Part shown: piece after piece, positions 34,158 to 42,227 of the stretch
How positions within the stretch are numbered: the first letter of the stretch is position 1
How the letters are laid out: each line of letters opens with the position of its first letter
Origin: CAZJAH01 sp964544155
GTDB taxonomy: Bacteria > Bacteroidota > Ignavibacteria > Kapaibacteriales > UBA2268
Length of the DNA stretch: 64,000 nt
Direction: 5' to 3'
Assembly: GCA_964544155.1 (NCBI GenBank)
Contig: CAZJAH010000004.1
Span: 1-64,000, forward strand
Made by a program: the position numbers and the translations under genes
The notes under the pieces: model-generated
Told to the model about the DNA's origin: nothing
The model's input: the letters and a program-made list of their open reading frames with translations, nothing else
Database searches by the model: none

Positions 34158-34763
34158 ATGAGATACTTATTATTTGTATTTACCATAGCTGTATTTTCGT
34201 GTTCATCGCCTCTTGATACAGATGACAGCGTCAGGAAAACACCAATTAACCCGCTGCCGGGAGGAGGCGGAGAAGAACCCGGAAAGGTCATTATTGATCT
34301 TGATAAAATTGATTTTTTGATTGAAGAATTTGTAATTTATTCTCCAACGGGCAGTTACAGGAACAGCTCGAATGAGTATCAGTTCAATTATTTTAAATTT
34401 GAGATCGATACAAATAACGGCATTGTTGCCGACATAAATTTTGAATTGGAGAATATAAAAGATGACGCTCTTTATGAATTTGGGCAAAAAATCATAAAAA
34501 TTTCAAACATTAAATTCAAAGCCGATAATTTGATTAATCTGCAGGAATGTGATAGATGTGAATTGATTACAGGAAAAGAACTTCTAATGAAAAATCTGCA
34601 AAATGATAAATTAATTCAGTATAAAAACAATCAGCTGAATGCCGGAGCTGCTTTTGGATATGAACCGGAACAGGGTCTCTTGGCTTCAGAAATATATATT
34701 GAAACCAACTCTAACGAAATGCCGTACGGATTCATAATTATCAGATTAGCGGCTAATATTTAA
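34158..34763 (+). CDS. Lipoprotein of unknown function
   Basis: A 201-residue lipoprotein (signal peptide with VFSC, Cys15) with a Gly-rich linker (PLPGGGGEEPG) and a beta-rich mature domain containing one close cysteine pair (CDRC). It starts 8 bases after the anti-sigma-like gene and forms the third gene of the sigma operon; a strong terminator follows. I do not recognise the family. As part of the regulon operon it may be a sensed or sensing surface component. Confidence 0.7.
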   Translation: MRYLLFVFTIAVFSCSSPLDTDDSVRKTPINPLPGGGGEEPGKVIIDLDKIDFLIEEFVIYSPTGSYRNSSNEYQFNYFKFEIDTNNGIVADINFELENIKDDALYEFGQKIIKISNIKFKADNLINLQECDRCELITGKELLMKNLQNDKLIQYKNNQLNAGAAFGYEPEQGLLASEIYIETNSNEMPYGFIIIRLAANI

Positions 34764-34776
34764 CAAGGGTATTTGT

Positions 34777-34806
34777 AAAAAAAGCGGGCATCGGCCCGCT
34801 TTTTTT
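34777..34806. terminator. Bidirectional terminator
   Basis: GCGGGC and GCCCGC with an ATCG loop are flanked by A-runs on the left and T-runs on the right. It ends the sigma-factor operon on the plus strand and the pyrE operon on the minus strand. Confidence 0.92.
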
Positions 34807-34813
34807 GCTTTAT

Positions 34814-35335
34814 TTAAGCGTTCTTAAGGTATGACATTTTAAACAAGGGCTTTAGCTCTATGCTGTGTTCGATTAGCTTTTCCATACCGCCGGATTCACG
34901 GTCGATAACGCAGATAGCGTTGGTAATAATTGCTCCTTTCTTCCTTAATTCCGCGGCGCTTTCAATCACCTGCCCGCCGCTTGTTATAACGTCTTCTATC
35001 ATTACCAGCTTCCTGCTTTCGATTGAGGGGCCTTCGGCAAGCTTCGCGGTTCCGTAATCTTTGGCTTTTTTCCTGATGAAGCAGACCGGTTTGCCTGTTA
35101 TCTGTGATAATACCGTTGCTATTGGTATGCCGCCCATTTCCAACGCGCCCAACATATCGAAATCTTCGGGCAGCAGTTCAGCCATTTGCTCGCATATTGC
35201 GAAAAGCAGCAAAGGATCAGTCTCAAACTGATATTTATCAAAATATTCATTACTGATTTTTCCGGAGCGCAGCTTAAATTCGCCTGTGATATAAGCAGCG
35301 TCGTAAATTCTTCTTGCTAATTCATTCCTTTCCAT
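34814..35335 (-). CDS. pyrE: Orotate phosphoribosyltransferase
   Basis: A 173-residue enzyme of pyrimidine synthesis that joins orotate with PRPP to form OMP. The flexible catalytic loop RKKAKDYGTAKLAEG is at residues 88-102 and the PRPP-binding motif VMIEDVITSGGQV at 111-123. The GALEMGGIPIAT strand provides the pyrophosphate loop. It is somewhat shorter than the E. coli type, like the archaeal/short class. Last gene of a minus-strand run, 11 bases after the VWA-OmpA lipoprotein. Confidence 0.92.
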   Translation of the reverse strand: MERNELARRIYDAAYITGEFKLRSGKISNEYFDKYQFETDPLLLFAICEQMAELLPEDFDMLGALEMGGIPIATVLSQITGKPVCFIRKKAKDYGTAKLAEGPSIESRKLVMIEDVITSGGQVIESAAELRKKGAIITNAICVIDRESGGMEKLIEHSIELKPLFKMSYLKNA

Positions 35336-35346
35336 TGATTGCCTTA

Positions 35347-36786
35347 TTATTTTGCCAGTATAACAAATTCAGTCCTTCTGTTCTGAGCTCTGCCTTCTTC
35401 GGTTTCATTACTTGCCACAGGTTCAGACATACCGAATCCTCTTGCCCTGAGCCTGCGCGGATCTATTCCGCGCTCTAACATGGCGTTCATCACAGCTTTG
35501 GCACGTTCCTTCGACAGATTCATATTGTATTCCACTCCGCCGACATTATCCGTATGCCCCTGAATTTCCAGCCTGAGCTTTGGCCTGGACTTCATGGCGT
35601 CCACCAGCTCATTAATTATGGGGTAAGACTGTGGCCTGATAGTAGCACTGTCAAAAGCGAATAGTATCGGCCTCTGGAAAGCCTTGCTGATATCATCCCA
35701 GGGGAATAGATCTGATGTATCATACTCGCCATAGGCATAGAGTGTATCCTCTCTTTCCGGATGATTAAGCAAAGCGTTTATCTTATGGTAACCCCAAAAT
35801 TCCGGCGGTTTGTAAGTAATGAAATAATAATATCTCAGGCTCATATAAATATCTCTGAATATTGCTATAAGCTCTTCGCGGGTATAGGCTTTGTAAAATT
35901 TTCCGCCTGTGTATTTTGCCATATAGCGTAAGTGCTCGTCCTTAGAATAGCCGAAAGCCACGCTGAATATACTTATATTATTTTCTTTTGCTTTTTCAAT
36001 CAGGCTGCCTATTTCTGTCCGGGAATAGTTATCATCTCCATCGGTGAATATAACCAGGACGCGGGGAACTTCTTCATCGGTATTTTCAAACAGGTCTATC
36101 GCGTTAAAAACAGCGTCATTAACATTCGAAAATAGCCCCATCCCTTGTTCTTTCTTTACATTGTAAAGATTAAGTATTGACTGTTTATTATGAGAAAGAG
36201 GTACTTTAACGTCGAGGCCTTTATTATTGAAAGATGTAAGCGCTATGCGGTCATAAGGCATTTTCATTCCCACAAAAAGGTCTGTACCGTCATATATTGC
36301 ACTCATCACGGGAGACATTGAGCCGCTGTAATCTACCGACATAACTATGTTATACGGTATCGAATCCTTTGCGCCGAATTCTCTGACTTTGAAATCCTTA
36401 ATATCTTCGTGCCTTACGTCATAGACTTTTCCGAGCTGTTCTTTTATCGCCGTGAAATAAACCGTGGAATCAAGCCGGTAGGGATCGGCCATATTTGTAA
36501 CAAAATGCCCTAGTGAATCCATTACTCTGGCATAGACTTTAATTTGATCGGGGTATTCGTCTATTTCTATCCTGAAAATATTATAAAAGATCTTACCGGG
36601 ATCTATTGAATCAACGCGCTTTGTACCCGAAAGGTAAATCTCTTCTTTTATGCTTGTATCGCTTAAGGAGTATTCTTTCATCTGTTCCATCATTTCGTAT
36701 CCGGTGGGCCGCTTTGTGCCGCAGGATACAGGTAAAAGCAGTATGAAAGCAAAAATTGATATATGTCTTAAATCTCGGAAATTCAT
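35347..36786 (-). CDS. VWA-OmpA fusion lipoprotein
   Basis: A 479-residue lipoprotein (lipobox PVSC, Cys22). Its central von Willebrand A domain (about 143-320) retains the MIDAS residues Asp152, Ser154 and Ser156 in VDYSGSMS. The C-terminal OmpA-like domain (about 370-479) has FAFDSATIRPQS, IQGHTDNVGGVEYN and LSKERAKAVMNAML, with the conserved Asp and Arg for peptidoglycan. The fusion would anchor a metal-dependent protein-binding module between outer membrane and cell wall. Neighbours are pyrE (11 bases downstream) and an O-methyltransferase (5 bases upstream), which do not explain its role. Confidence 0.88.
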   Translation of the reverse strand: MNFRDLRHISIFAFILLLPVSCGTKRPTGYEMMEQMKEYSLSDTSIKEEIYLSGTKRVDSIDPGKIFYNIFRIEIDEYPDQIKVYARVMDSLGHFVTNMADPYRLDSTVYFTAIKEQLGKVYDVRHEDIKDFKVREFGAKDSIPYNIVMSVDYSGSMSPVMSAIYDGTDLFVGMKMPYDRIALTSFNNKGLDVKVPLSHNKQSILNLYNVKKEQGMGLFSNVNDAVFNAIDLFENTDEEVPRVLVIFTDGDDNYSRTEIGSLIEKAKENNISIFSVAFGYSKDEHLRYMAKYTGGKFYKAYTREELIAIFRDIYMSLRYYYFITYKPPEFWGYHKINALLNHPEREDTLYAYGEYDTSDLFPWDDISKAFQRPILFAFDSATIRPQSYPIINELVDAMKSRPKLRLEIQGHTDNVGGVEYNMNLSKERAKAVMNAMLERGIDPRRLRARGFGMSEPVASNETEEGRAQNRRTEFVILAK

Positions 36787-36791
36787 TTTTT

Positions 36792-37451
36792 CTATTTTTT
36801 CAATCCTAAAATTAATCCGTCACCTACAGACAGCAAATGTGTAAAATAGCGTTTATCTTCTCTAAATTTAGTATTAAATGAGATAATGGATTTAACATCA
36901 TCCGGATTGCGCTCAGGCGCCGCATCGAGTAGAAAGCCGAAAGCGAATGCGTTATCCGCCGCGAATATGCCGCCCTGCCGTATATAGGGCGTAAGCTGTT
37001 GAAGATATGTGTAGTATGATGGCTTATCGGCATCCACAAAAACGAAATCAAGCGGCTTATCCGGCTTGTAGCTGTTAACAAAATCCAGACCGCTCTTATT
37101 CACTACCTCGATTATGTGATCAAGTCCTGCCTCTTTGATCTTTTCTTTAGCAAATTCCGCGTGAACGGGGTTCAGTTCCACAGTTATAAGGTGTCCACTG
37201 TCATTCATTGCTCTTGCCATGATAATAGCAGAATAGCCGCCAAGCGTACCAATTTCAAGGACATACCCGGCGCCGAGCATTTTAAGCATAAATTGCATGA
37301 AAGCTCCCTGCACGGGGGAAATTGTTATCTCCGGCATTCCTGAAGCTTTTGCGTCTTTTCTCAATTGTGTCAGAAAATCATCTTCTGCGGAAAAATTCTT
37401 TAACAGATATTCGAATAATTCTTCAGATACCGGTGTAGGCTTGAATGACAT
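36792..37451 (-). CDS. O-methyltransferase, SAM-dependent
   Basis: A 219-residue class I methyltransferase of the Methyltransf_3/catechol O-methyltransferase type. SAM-binding VLEIGTLGGYSAIIMARAM is near residues 63-81, acidic ELNPVHAEFAKE follows, and FVFVDADKPSYYTYLQ is the metal-binding DxDK segment; the later ADNAFAFG contributes the third ligand. The substrate is probably a catechol-like or other hydroxyl compound but cannot be told. The ATG at 37451 follows an AGGAAAG site; the frame upstream opens only with a TTG. Confidence 0.88.
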   Translation of the reverse strand: MSFKPTPVSEELFEYLLKNFSAEDDFLTQLRKDAKASGMPEITISPVQGAFMQFMLKMLGAGYVLEIGTLGGYSAIIMARAMNDSGHLITVELNPVHAEFAKEKIKEAGLDHIIEVVNKSGLDFVNSYKPDKPLDFVFVDADKPSYYTYLQQLTPYIRQGGIFAADNAFAFGFLLDAAPERNPDDVKSIISFNTKFREDKRYFTHLLSVGDGLILGLKK

Positions 37452-37518
37452 TTCTTTCCTTTTTTTCAATTATTTTTTCAACAGTTTTAAAACGTTTAAT
37501 TTTATCGCTTATTACGAA

Positions 37519-38466
37519 TTAAGGCCTGGTACCCAACCTGAGGTTCACATTCACACCATGGTCGTTGATTTTATAAAGGAACCCGTTTAGTACATTGAGT
37601 GTGGAATCAAGCCTTTGAGCGAATTCTTTGTCGTAGATGAGCCGGTTGACAAGGCCTTCATTGCTGCGGACATCATTAGTTACGGCCCTGACGTCATAGA
37701 TCAGTGAATCAGCCGAGCTGACTGCTCTGCCCGCCGAATTTACAAGCACTCGGGTCTCGCTTAATGTAGTATCCAGTTTTGTAATAATCGACTCGAGCGC
37801 GGGCCTGTTATCCGTGATGGCGTCTTTCAGTTCTGAAGTAATAAATCGAAGGTCATCGACTGTCGCGTTCAGCTTTGTATAATTATTTTTAAGCAGCAGA
37901 TTGATATTGCCGGTAAGCTCGCGCGAATTATCGACTGAAGCCCTTATGCCGTCCACAACCGTGCCGTCGGCGAACAAATCGGTAGCTGAAGCCGCTACTG
38001 TGTCTATCCTGCGCAGAAGCTTTATGGCGTCGCCGCTTACTTCGCCGACCAATGCAACCAGTTCAGCAATATCAGGTGGCGTGCTGCCTCTTATGGTATC
38101 ATTTTTAGACAATTGATCATCTGAATACCCGGGGTGTATTTCGATTTTTTTTCCGCCGGTTATTTCAAGGATTGTGATCCTGGCGCTCGCGTCCTTTCGC
38201 AGTTCATTAAGTGTTTTCATTTCGGCCTTTATTAATACCGAATCCTTAAGGGTCTCAACTGAACTGACAGTCCCCAGCTTAACACCGTTTACAACAACCG
38301 GGGCCGATGGCTGTATTCCGCCTGAATTGGGAAATTTCATGATCAGCATATTATCAGAAACGGATACACTTAGATTTTTACCAACCGAAATACCGCCAAC
38401 TAGTAATATAATCGCCAAAAGTGTCACTATTCCAACCTTGATCTCTCTCGATCGCTCTGAATGCAT
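37519..38466 (-). CDS. MCE/MlaD family lipid-transport protein
   Basis: A 315-residue single-pass membrane protein: membrane helix at about 10-28, then the MCE domain (about 38-115) with LIMKFPNSGGIQPSAPVVVNG and VKLGTV, and a long helical C-terminal part (about 130-300). It should be the periplasmic MlaD-like ring of a phospholipid transporter. The permease MlaE is not nearby and the only MlaF-like ATPase in the window is 20 kb away (58935-59702). Gene spacing of 30 bases from ssb suggests a shared transcript. Confidence 0.85.
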   Translation of the reverse strand: MHSERSREIKVGIVTLLAIILLVGGISVGKNLSVSVSDNMLIMKFPNSGGIQPSAPVVVNGVKLGTVSSVETLKDSVLIKAEMKTLNELRKDASARITILEITGGKKIEIHPGYSDDQLSKNDTIRGSTPPDIAELVALVGEVSGDAIKLLRRIDTVAASATDLFADGTVVDGIRASVDNSRELTGNINLLLKNNYTKLNATVDDLRFITSELKDAITDNRPALESIITKLDTTLSETRVLVNSAGRAVSSADSLIYDVRAVTNDVRSNEGLVNRLIYDKEFAQRLDSTLNVLNGFLYKINDHGVNVNLRLGTRP

Positions 38467-38496
38467 CTTTTTAAATTCCTTTCTGTATCGAATTAA

Positions 38497-38916
38497 TTAA
38501 AATGGTATTTCATCATCATCTCTGGGCGGAGCTTCGTCGTCTTCATTATCGGACGAATAATTTAAGCTATCGTTATGCCTGCCCTTATTTTCGAGCGTAA
38601 GCATCTGGTCTGCCACTACTTCTACAACGTGCTTTTTTTTGCCGCCTCTGTCATGAAACGTCCTTGTCTGAATTTTACCTTCAATATAAACTCTGTCGCC
38701 TTTTTTTAGCAGTTTACAAACTACTTCCGCCAAACCTCTCCATGCTACTACGGTGTGCCAGTCAGTTTGTTCTCTTAATCTGTTATTGTTATCCCTCCAA
38801 GTTTCCGATGTTGCAAGTTTTAAATATGTTACGGGAATTCCGCCGGGTGTGAATTGCAGTACGGGGTCCTTTCCAACATTACCAATCAGCATCACTTTAT
38901 TCAATGATCGCGACAT
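38497..38916 (-). CDS. ssb: Single-stranded DNA-binding protein
   Basis: A 139-residue SSB with a single OB-fold (about 1-105, SLNKVMLIGNVGKDPVLQFTP ... DWHTVVAWRGLAEVVCKLLKKGD ... EGKIQTRTF) and a short linker ending in the acidic tip DDDEIPF that recruits replication and repair partners. The ATG at 38916 starts on the conserved SRSLNKV; the longer frame begins with a TTG inside the leader. Confidence 0.95.
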   Translation of the reverse strand: MSRSLNKVMLIGNVGKDPVLQFTPGGIPVTYLKLATSETWRDNNNRLREQTDWHTVVAWRGLAEVVCKLLKKGDRVYIEGKIQTRTFHDRGGKKKHVVEVVADQMLTLENKGRHNDSLNYSSDNEDDEAPPRDDDEIPF

Positions 38917-39198
38917 ACCTTTAATCTCCAAGCTAAATATCTATAATTCTCAATGTATCGACTAAGAAAATACATGAAATGCTTCCTTTGACGTAAATAT
39001 ATTGAAATAATATTAAAATTAAAATGAATTTATAGAATTGTTTTAAGTAAACTGTATGAACTTTATGAAAAATTCTGATTTTACGGTAAAAAATAAGCCG
39101 GATAATTAAATAAAGGGCATTTTTTAATTTCGGGCCGGGATTACTTGCGAAGTAAGGGATTAATTACGAAAGACGGGATAATAAATGATTTGATCATA

Positions 39199-39226
39199 CA
39201 GTATCTGTATATAATCAGTATCTGTA
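39199..39226. repeat. 11-bp direct repeat, period 17
   Basis: CAGTATCTGTA occurs at 39199-39209 and 39216-39226, beyond the terminator of the flgM-like gene. It is similar in kind to the other 3'-side duplications in this window. Confidence 0.6.
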
Positions 39227-39230
39227 CATG

Positions 39231-39260
39231 AAAAGGGGAGCTTTTAAGCATCCCCTTTTT
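39231..39260. terminator. Terminator after flagellar FlgM-like gene
   Basis: AAAAGGGGA pairs with TCCCCTTTT, with an inner GCTT/AAGC stem. T-runs on the minus side make it the end of the flagellar transcript. Confidence 0.85.
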
Positions 39261-39263
39261 AAA

Positions 39264-39506
39264 TTAAACTTCTTTATTAATTCGTGAGGCGGTTTCCCTT
39301 ATGATCTCGGGTTTATCATAGTAACCCTGCTCTATTCTCATTTGTATTGGGTTTGCTTTTTGTGCCTCGCTTGAAAGCTCTAATCTATCCTGCTTTCGTG
39401 CACCCTCGGCTGATTGGGCAGCCTGCTGTTCTGTCTGCTTTTGCTTAACTTCAGAAACGCTTCTGTTGTAAAGCTCACTCGATCTGTTTACTTGTTCAAT
39501 TGACAT
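39264..39506 (-). CDS. flgM: Anti-sigma-28 factor FlgM-like
   Basis: An 80-residue protein whose C-terminal half, KQDRLELSSEAQKANPIQMRIEQGYYDKPEIIRETASRIN, has the FlgM pattern: a D-x-L/V-E-x-S motif followed by an amphipathic helix with R-I-E-x-G-x-Y and a terminal helix. FlgM binds and inhibits sigma-28 (FliA) until the hook is complete. The disordered Gln-rich N-terminus is typical. It is the last gene of the flagellar filament cluster. FliA itself is not in the window. Confidence 0.75.
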   Translation of the reverse strand: MSIEQVNRSSELYNRSVSEVKQKQTEQQAAQSAEGARKQDRLELSSEAQKANPIQMRIEQGYYDKPEIIRETASRINKEV

Positions 39507-39530
39507 CTCTTATCTCTTATAAAATTAAAA

Positions 39531-39887
39531 TTATTTCTTTGTATAAATTAGTAATGCTTTTTTCTTCATTAATGCGCTGATATCACTTTTAGCGTCATTT
39601 TTCGCTTTATCCAGCCTTTCTAAGTTCCGTTTGTCCCTTTCCGTAAAATCTTTCAGCCAATTCCGCCAGTTTTCGTTTTCATTTAAAGACGATTTTCTGT
39701 CCTCAGTATTAAGGTACTCATTAAGATTATCAGCAATAACTTTACGCATTTTATACAAGTTAGAAAGATTTTCACTTTCTTCAAAACTCAAATTTTCATT
39801 TTCATCTAATATCTTTGTAATTTTATCGGTAATTTCTTCGAGATCTTTAACGAAAATGTCAATATTTTCATCATTAAATTTTCGCAT
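39531..39887 (-). CDS. Putative flagellar chaperone (FlgN- or FliT-like)
   Basis: A 118-residue, highly charged, all-helical protein with likely coiled coils and no hydrophobic segment. Sequence alone does not fix the family; its position between flaG and flgM and its helical make-up fit FlgN/FliT-type export chaperones for filament-cap or junction proteins. The start overlaps the end of flaG by 14 bases, so it belongs to the same transcript. Confidence 0.45.
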   Translation of the reverse strand: MRKFNDENIDIFVKDLEEITDKITKILDENENLSFEESENLSNLYKMRKVIADNLNEYLNTEDRKSSLNENENWRNWLKDFTERDKRNLERLDKAKNDAKSDISALMKKKALLIYTKK

Positions 39888-40287
39888 TTGTAATCTGCCC
39901 GCTTCCTAAGGTACTTGCCACGATTTTTGCGATTTTCAGAGTGATCTCCGGAGGAAATTGCTGAACAATCTCCTGGGTTTCATTATCGATCAGCTTCATG
40001 ATCATTTTTTCAGTATCTTCATCTATAGAGAATTCTATTGTAAGGTTCTGTTCATCGAGCAAAGATCTGAGCCTTGCTTCAAGCTGCTTGAAATCAACAT
40101 TTTTTTTATTTTCAGGTGCTTGCTCAAGGGCTTTATTTAGATCGAGAGATTTTCTGTCTTCCCGGCTGATTTTCCTGTAATTAGCCAGAACTTCAGCAAA
40201 GCGCTCACCATAGCGAATAGAATCATCTCCCGGATTGTCCGGATTATGTTTAGGTGTAGCCGGCATATTTTGAATGGCGTTTATCAT
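39874..40287 (-). CDS. flaG: FlaG family flagellar protein
   Basis: A 137-residue protein whose C-terminal half (about 70-130) is the FlaG domain: LTIEFSIDEDTEKMIMKLIDNETQEIVQQFPPE followed by a short amphipathic helix. FlaG influences filament length. It stands 29 bases after fliD, the common position. Confidence 0.85.
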   Translation of the reverse strand: MINAIQNMPATPKHNPDNPGDDSIRYGERFAEVLANYRKISREDRKSLDLNKALEQAPENKKNVDFKQLEARLRSLLDEQNLTIEFSIDEDTEKMIMKLIDNETQEIVQQFPPEITLKIAKIVASTLGSGQITNAKI

Positions 40288-40316
40288 ATAGCCTCCGGAA
40301 TATTTCGCTTATATTA

Positions 40317-41744
40317 TTATGTGTACAGGCTGTTATACCCGCTGGTATCCATGCCTATAAAAAGCTGATTCTGGCCCTGGGCTTCAAAGAAAGTCTGAAG
40401 CAGGGTTTCGTATTGCTTTCTCATGGCATTGGCCTGCTGGTCAATTTGTGATTGCACCTCCTGTGTTCTGTCTTTTGTCGCATCTATTTGATCTGCCAGG
40501 GATAAGGTTCTTGATTTAATAAGCCCGTTCTCTCCTTTCAGATTAGCAATGGCATTTTCAAGTTTCCCGGCGAAACCGCTTTCTGAAGTAAATAATTCGG
40601 CGACTTTCTGTGGATTATCCCGTATCATTTCTTCCAGTTTGGCATCGTCAGTGATGGATAAAGTACCGTCATTTCCAATGCTGATACCGACTTCCATCAG
40701 GTAGCTGAAAGTATCGGGGTCGCCGTTGCTTAAGTTTTGGGAGGCCATGCCGCGCAGCCTTCCGTAAAGTGATTCCATGGCAGGATCTGAACGCCTTTGC
40801 GCTTTATTGGAATTCAGAAATTTTAAGGTATCGTTAAAATTTTTGAGCAATGGCTCTATAAAGCTTTTTATTTCATCGATATCTGTTTCAGTATTGACAA
40901 CAACTTCAAGTTCATCAGCTTCCTGAGGTTTTTTAAGGTTTAAGGTAACCCCTTCCAGTACGTCGTCAATTGTATTAGAGTCTCTTGTTACTTGTATGCC
41001 GTTGATCTCTATCTCGGAGTTAAGTTCGGCAGAATCCGCCATTCTGTAACCGGCTCCTGCTCCGTTAGTGAGTGTTCTTGAGCTGCCCGTTTGAGTGACC
41101 TGTCCGGGCGCTATGCCAAGATTGTTCAGAATGCTGCTTCCGCTAAGCTGAATTGAGTTATCCTGCCCTGATTCGGCAGCAACAAATGTCAGCCGGCCTG
41201 TAGTTGATGTATCTTTAATGTATGTTGCGTTAATACCGTGTTCGTCATCGAGGTTAACGGCTGCTGCAATTTTTTTCATGGCCTGCTCGTTAGTCTCCGT
41301 TCCGTCGAACTCTACATTTATGTCTTTTGACTCGCCGTTTATGGTCAAGGTGATAGTTTCAGTACCACTTACACCGCCGAAGGAACCGCTATTGTTAAGC
41401 CTTGAGCTAACAAGCATATCTCTCGAGGCCAGCCTGTTGACCCTCACCTGTGATACTCCAAGTGAGGCTTCGCTGTTGGCGCTGGCAGATAAAACAGAAG
41501 TATCCGAAGATGATGACTTCCTTGTGATGAATTTATCACTAGCGTTATCGGCAGTGAACGCATCAATTGCTGAAACAAGCGAGTTGATCCTGGAGTTCAG
41601 GTTGTTAAAGAAACTGCTCCTTTTTTCCAGGTCGTTTTTCCTGGAATTGAGAGAATCCAGCCTGAACTGCTGGGTCTGTCTGAATGACTGCACCAACATA
41701 TCAGTCTGGGTTTGTCCCGAACCACTGGTTCCTAAAAGATCCAT
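40317..41744 (-). CDS. fliD: Flagellar hook-associated protein 2 (filament cap)
   Basis: A 475-residue FliD. Its N-terminal FliD_N domain (about 5-105, TDMLVQSFRQTQQFRLDSLNSRKNDLEKR) and C-terminal FliD_C domain (about 225-460, SFIEPLLKNFNDTLKFL...LYGRLRGMAS) are both present, as is the terminal coiled coil. It caps the growing filament and folds flagellin subunits. It lies 13 bases after fliS. Confidence 0.95.
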   Translation of the reverse strand: MDLLGTSGSGQTQTDMLVQSFRQTQQFRLDSLNSRKNDLEKRSSFFNNLNSRINSLVSAIDAFTADNASDKFITRKSSSSDTSVLSASANSEASLGVSQVRVNRLASRDMLVSSRLNNSGSFGGVSGTETITLTINGESKDINVEFDGTETNEQAMKKIAAAVNLDDEHGINATYIKDTSTTGRLTFVAAESGQDNSIQLSGSSILNNLGIAPGQVTQTGSSRTLTNGAGAGYRMADSAELNSEIEINGIQVTRDSNTIDDVLEGVTLNLKKPQEADELEVVVNTETDIDEIKSFIEPLLKNFNDTLKFLNSNKAQRRSDPAMESLYGRLRGMASQNLSNGDPDTFSYLMEVGISIGNDGTLSITDDAKLEEMIRDNPQKVAELFTSESGFAGKLENAIANLKGENGLIKSRTLSLADQIDATKDRTQEVQSQIDQQANAMRKQYETLLQTFFEAQGQNQLFIGMDTSGYNSLYT

Positions 41745-41757
41745 TTATTCGCCTTAA

Positions 41758-42114
41758 TCATTGTTCTAAATCAAAAGCTTTTGCCCAACTGTCTCTGAGC
41801 TCTTTTATAATATAAAGAGCTTCGTCGAATTTTTTCTGAAAAATGCATCTCTGGCAATATTCGTAAAGCCTGTACATTCTCGTAGCAGTTTCTTCGTATT
41901 CGAAGTTTAACGCGCCCATCAGCTCTATAAGTACGCGGCTCATTTTTGTGACGTCTTTTTTCTTACAACTGACGATAAAAAGATCGTACATTTTAAGTAT
42001 GAGCTTTTCCTTGCTCCACGAGTAAACTTCCTGTTCCAAATAAGCGGGGATCTTTTTGTCTTTTCCTCCGCCGTACACTTTGCTTGCCGCTAATTGCTGC
42101 GCTGCTGAAGCCAT
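41758..42114 (-). CDS. fliS: Flagellar export chaperone FliS
   Basis: A 118-residue helical protein with the FliS pattern YLEQEVYSWSKEKLILKMYDLFIVSCKK (about 25-52), where the chaperone binds the flagellin C-terminus, and RMYRLYEYCQRCIFQKKFDEALYIIKELRDSWAKA. It prevents premature flagellin assembly. The position between flagellin and fliD is canonical. Confidence 0.92.
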   Translation of the reverse strand: MASAAQQLAASKVYGGGKDKKIPAYLEQEVYSWSKEKLILKMYDLFIVSCKKKDVTKMSRVLIELMGALNFEYEETATRMYRLYEYCQRCIFQKKFDEALYIIKELRDSWAKAFDLEQ

Positions 42115-42148
42115 ATTAATAATACCCCGAAAATAAATTCTACTTTCT

Positions 42149-42183
42149 AAAAAAGACGGACTAATTAGCTATTAGCCCGTCTT
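42149..42183 (-). terminator. Terminator after flagellin
   Basis: On the minus strand AAGACGG and CCGTCTT, with an inner CTAAT/ATTAG stem, are followed by six T. It sits between the flagellin stop and the fliS start, so flagellin may be transcribed in excess of the downstream genes. Confidence 0.9.
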
Positions 42184-42227
42184 ATTTTATAAACCATCAA
42201 CCCTTCAGTTCCTGTTTAGGCCTGCAA

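Larger units (their letters stand above)
38917..39263. other. Intergenic region upstream of ssb and downstream of flgM
   Basis: This 347-base AT-rich gap contains the flgM terminator (39231-39260), an 11-bp direct repeat (39199-39226), and the presumed ssb promoter close to 38950-39050. No small gene is apparent. Confidence 0.55.
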
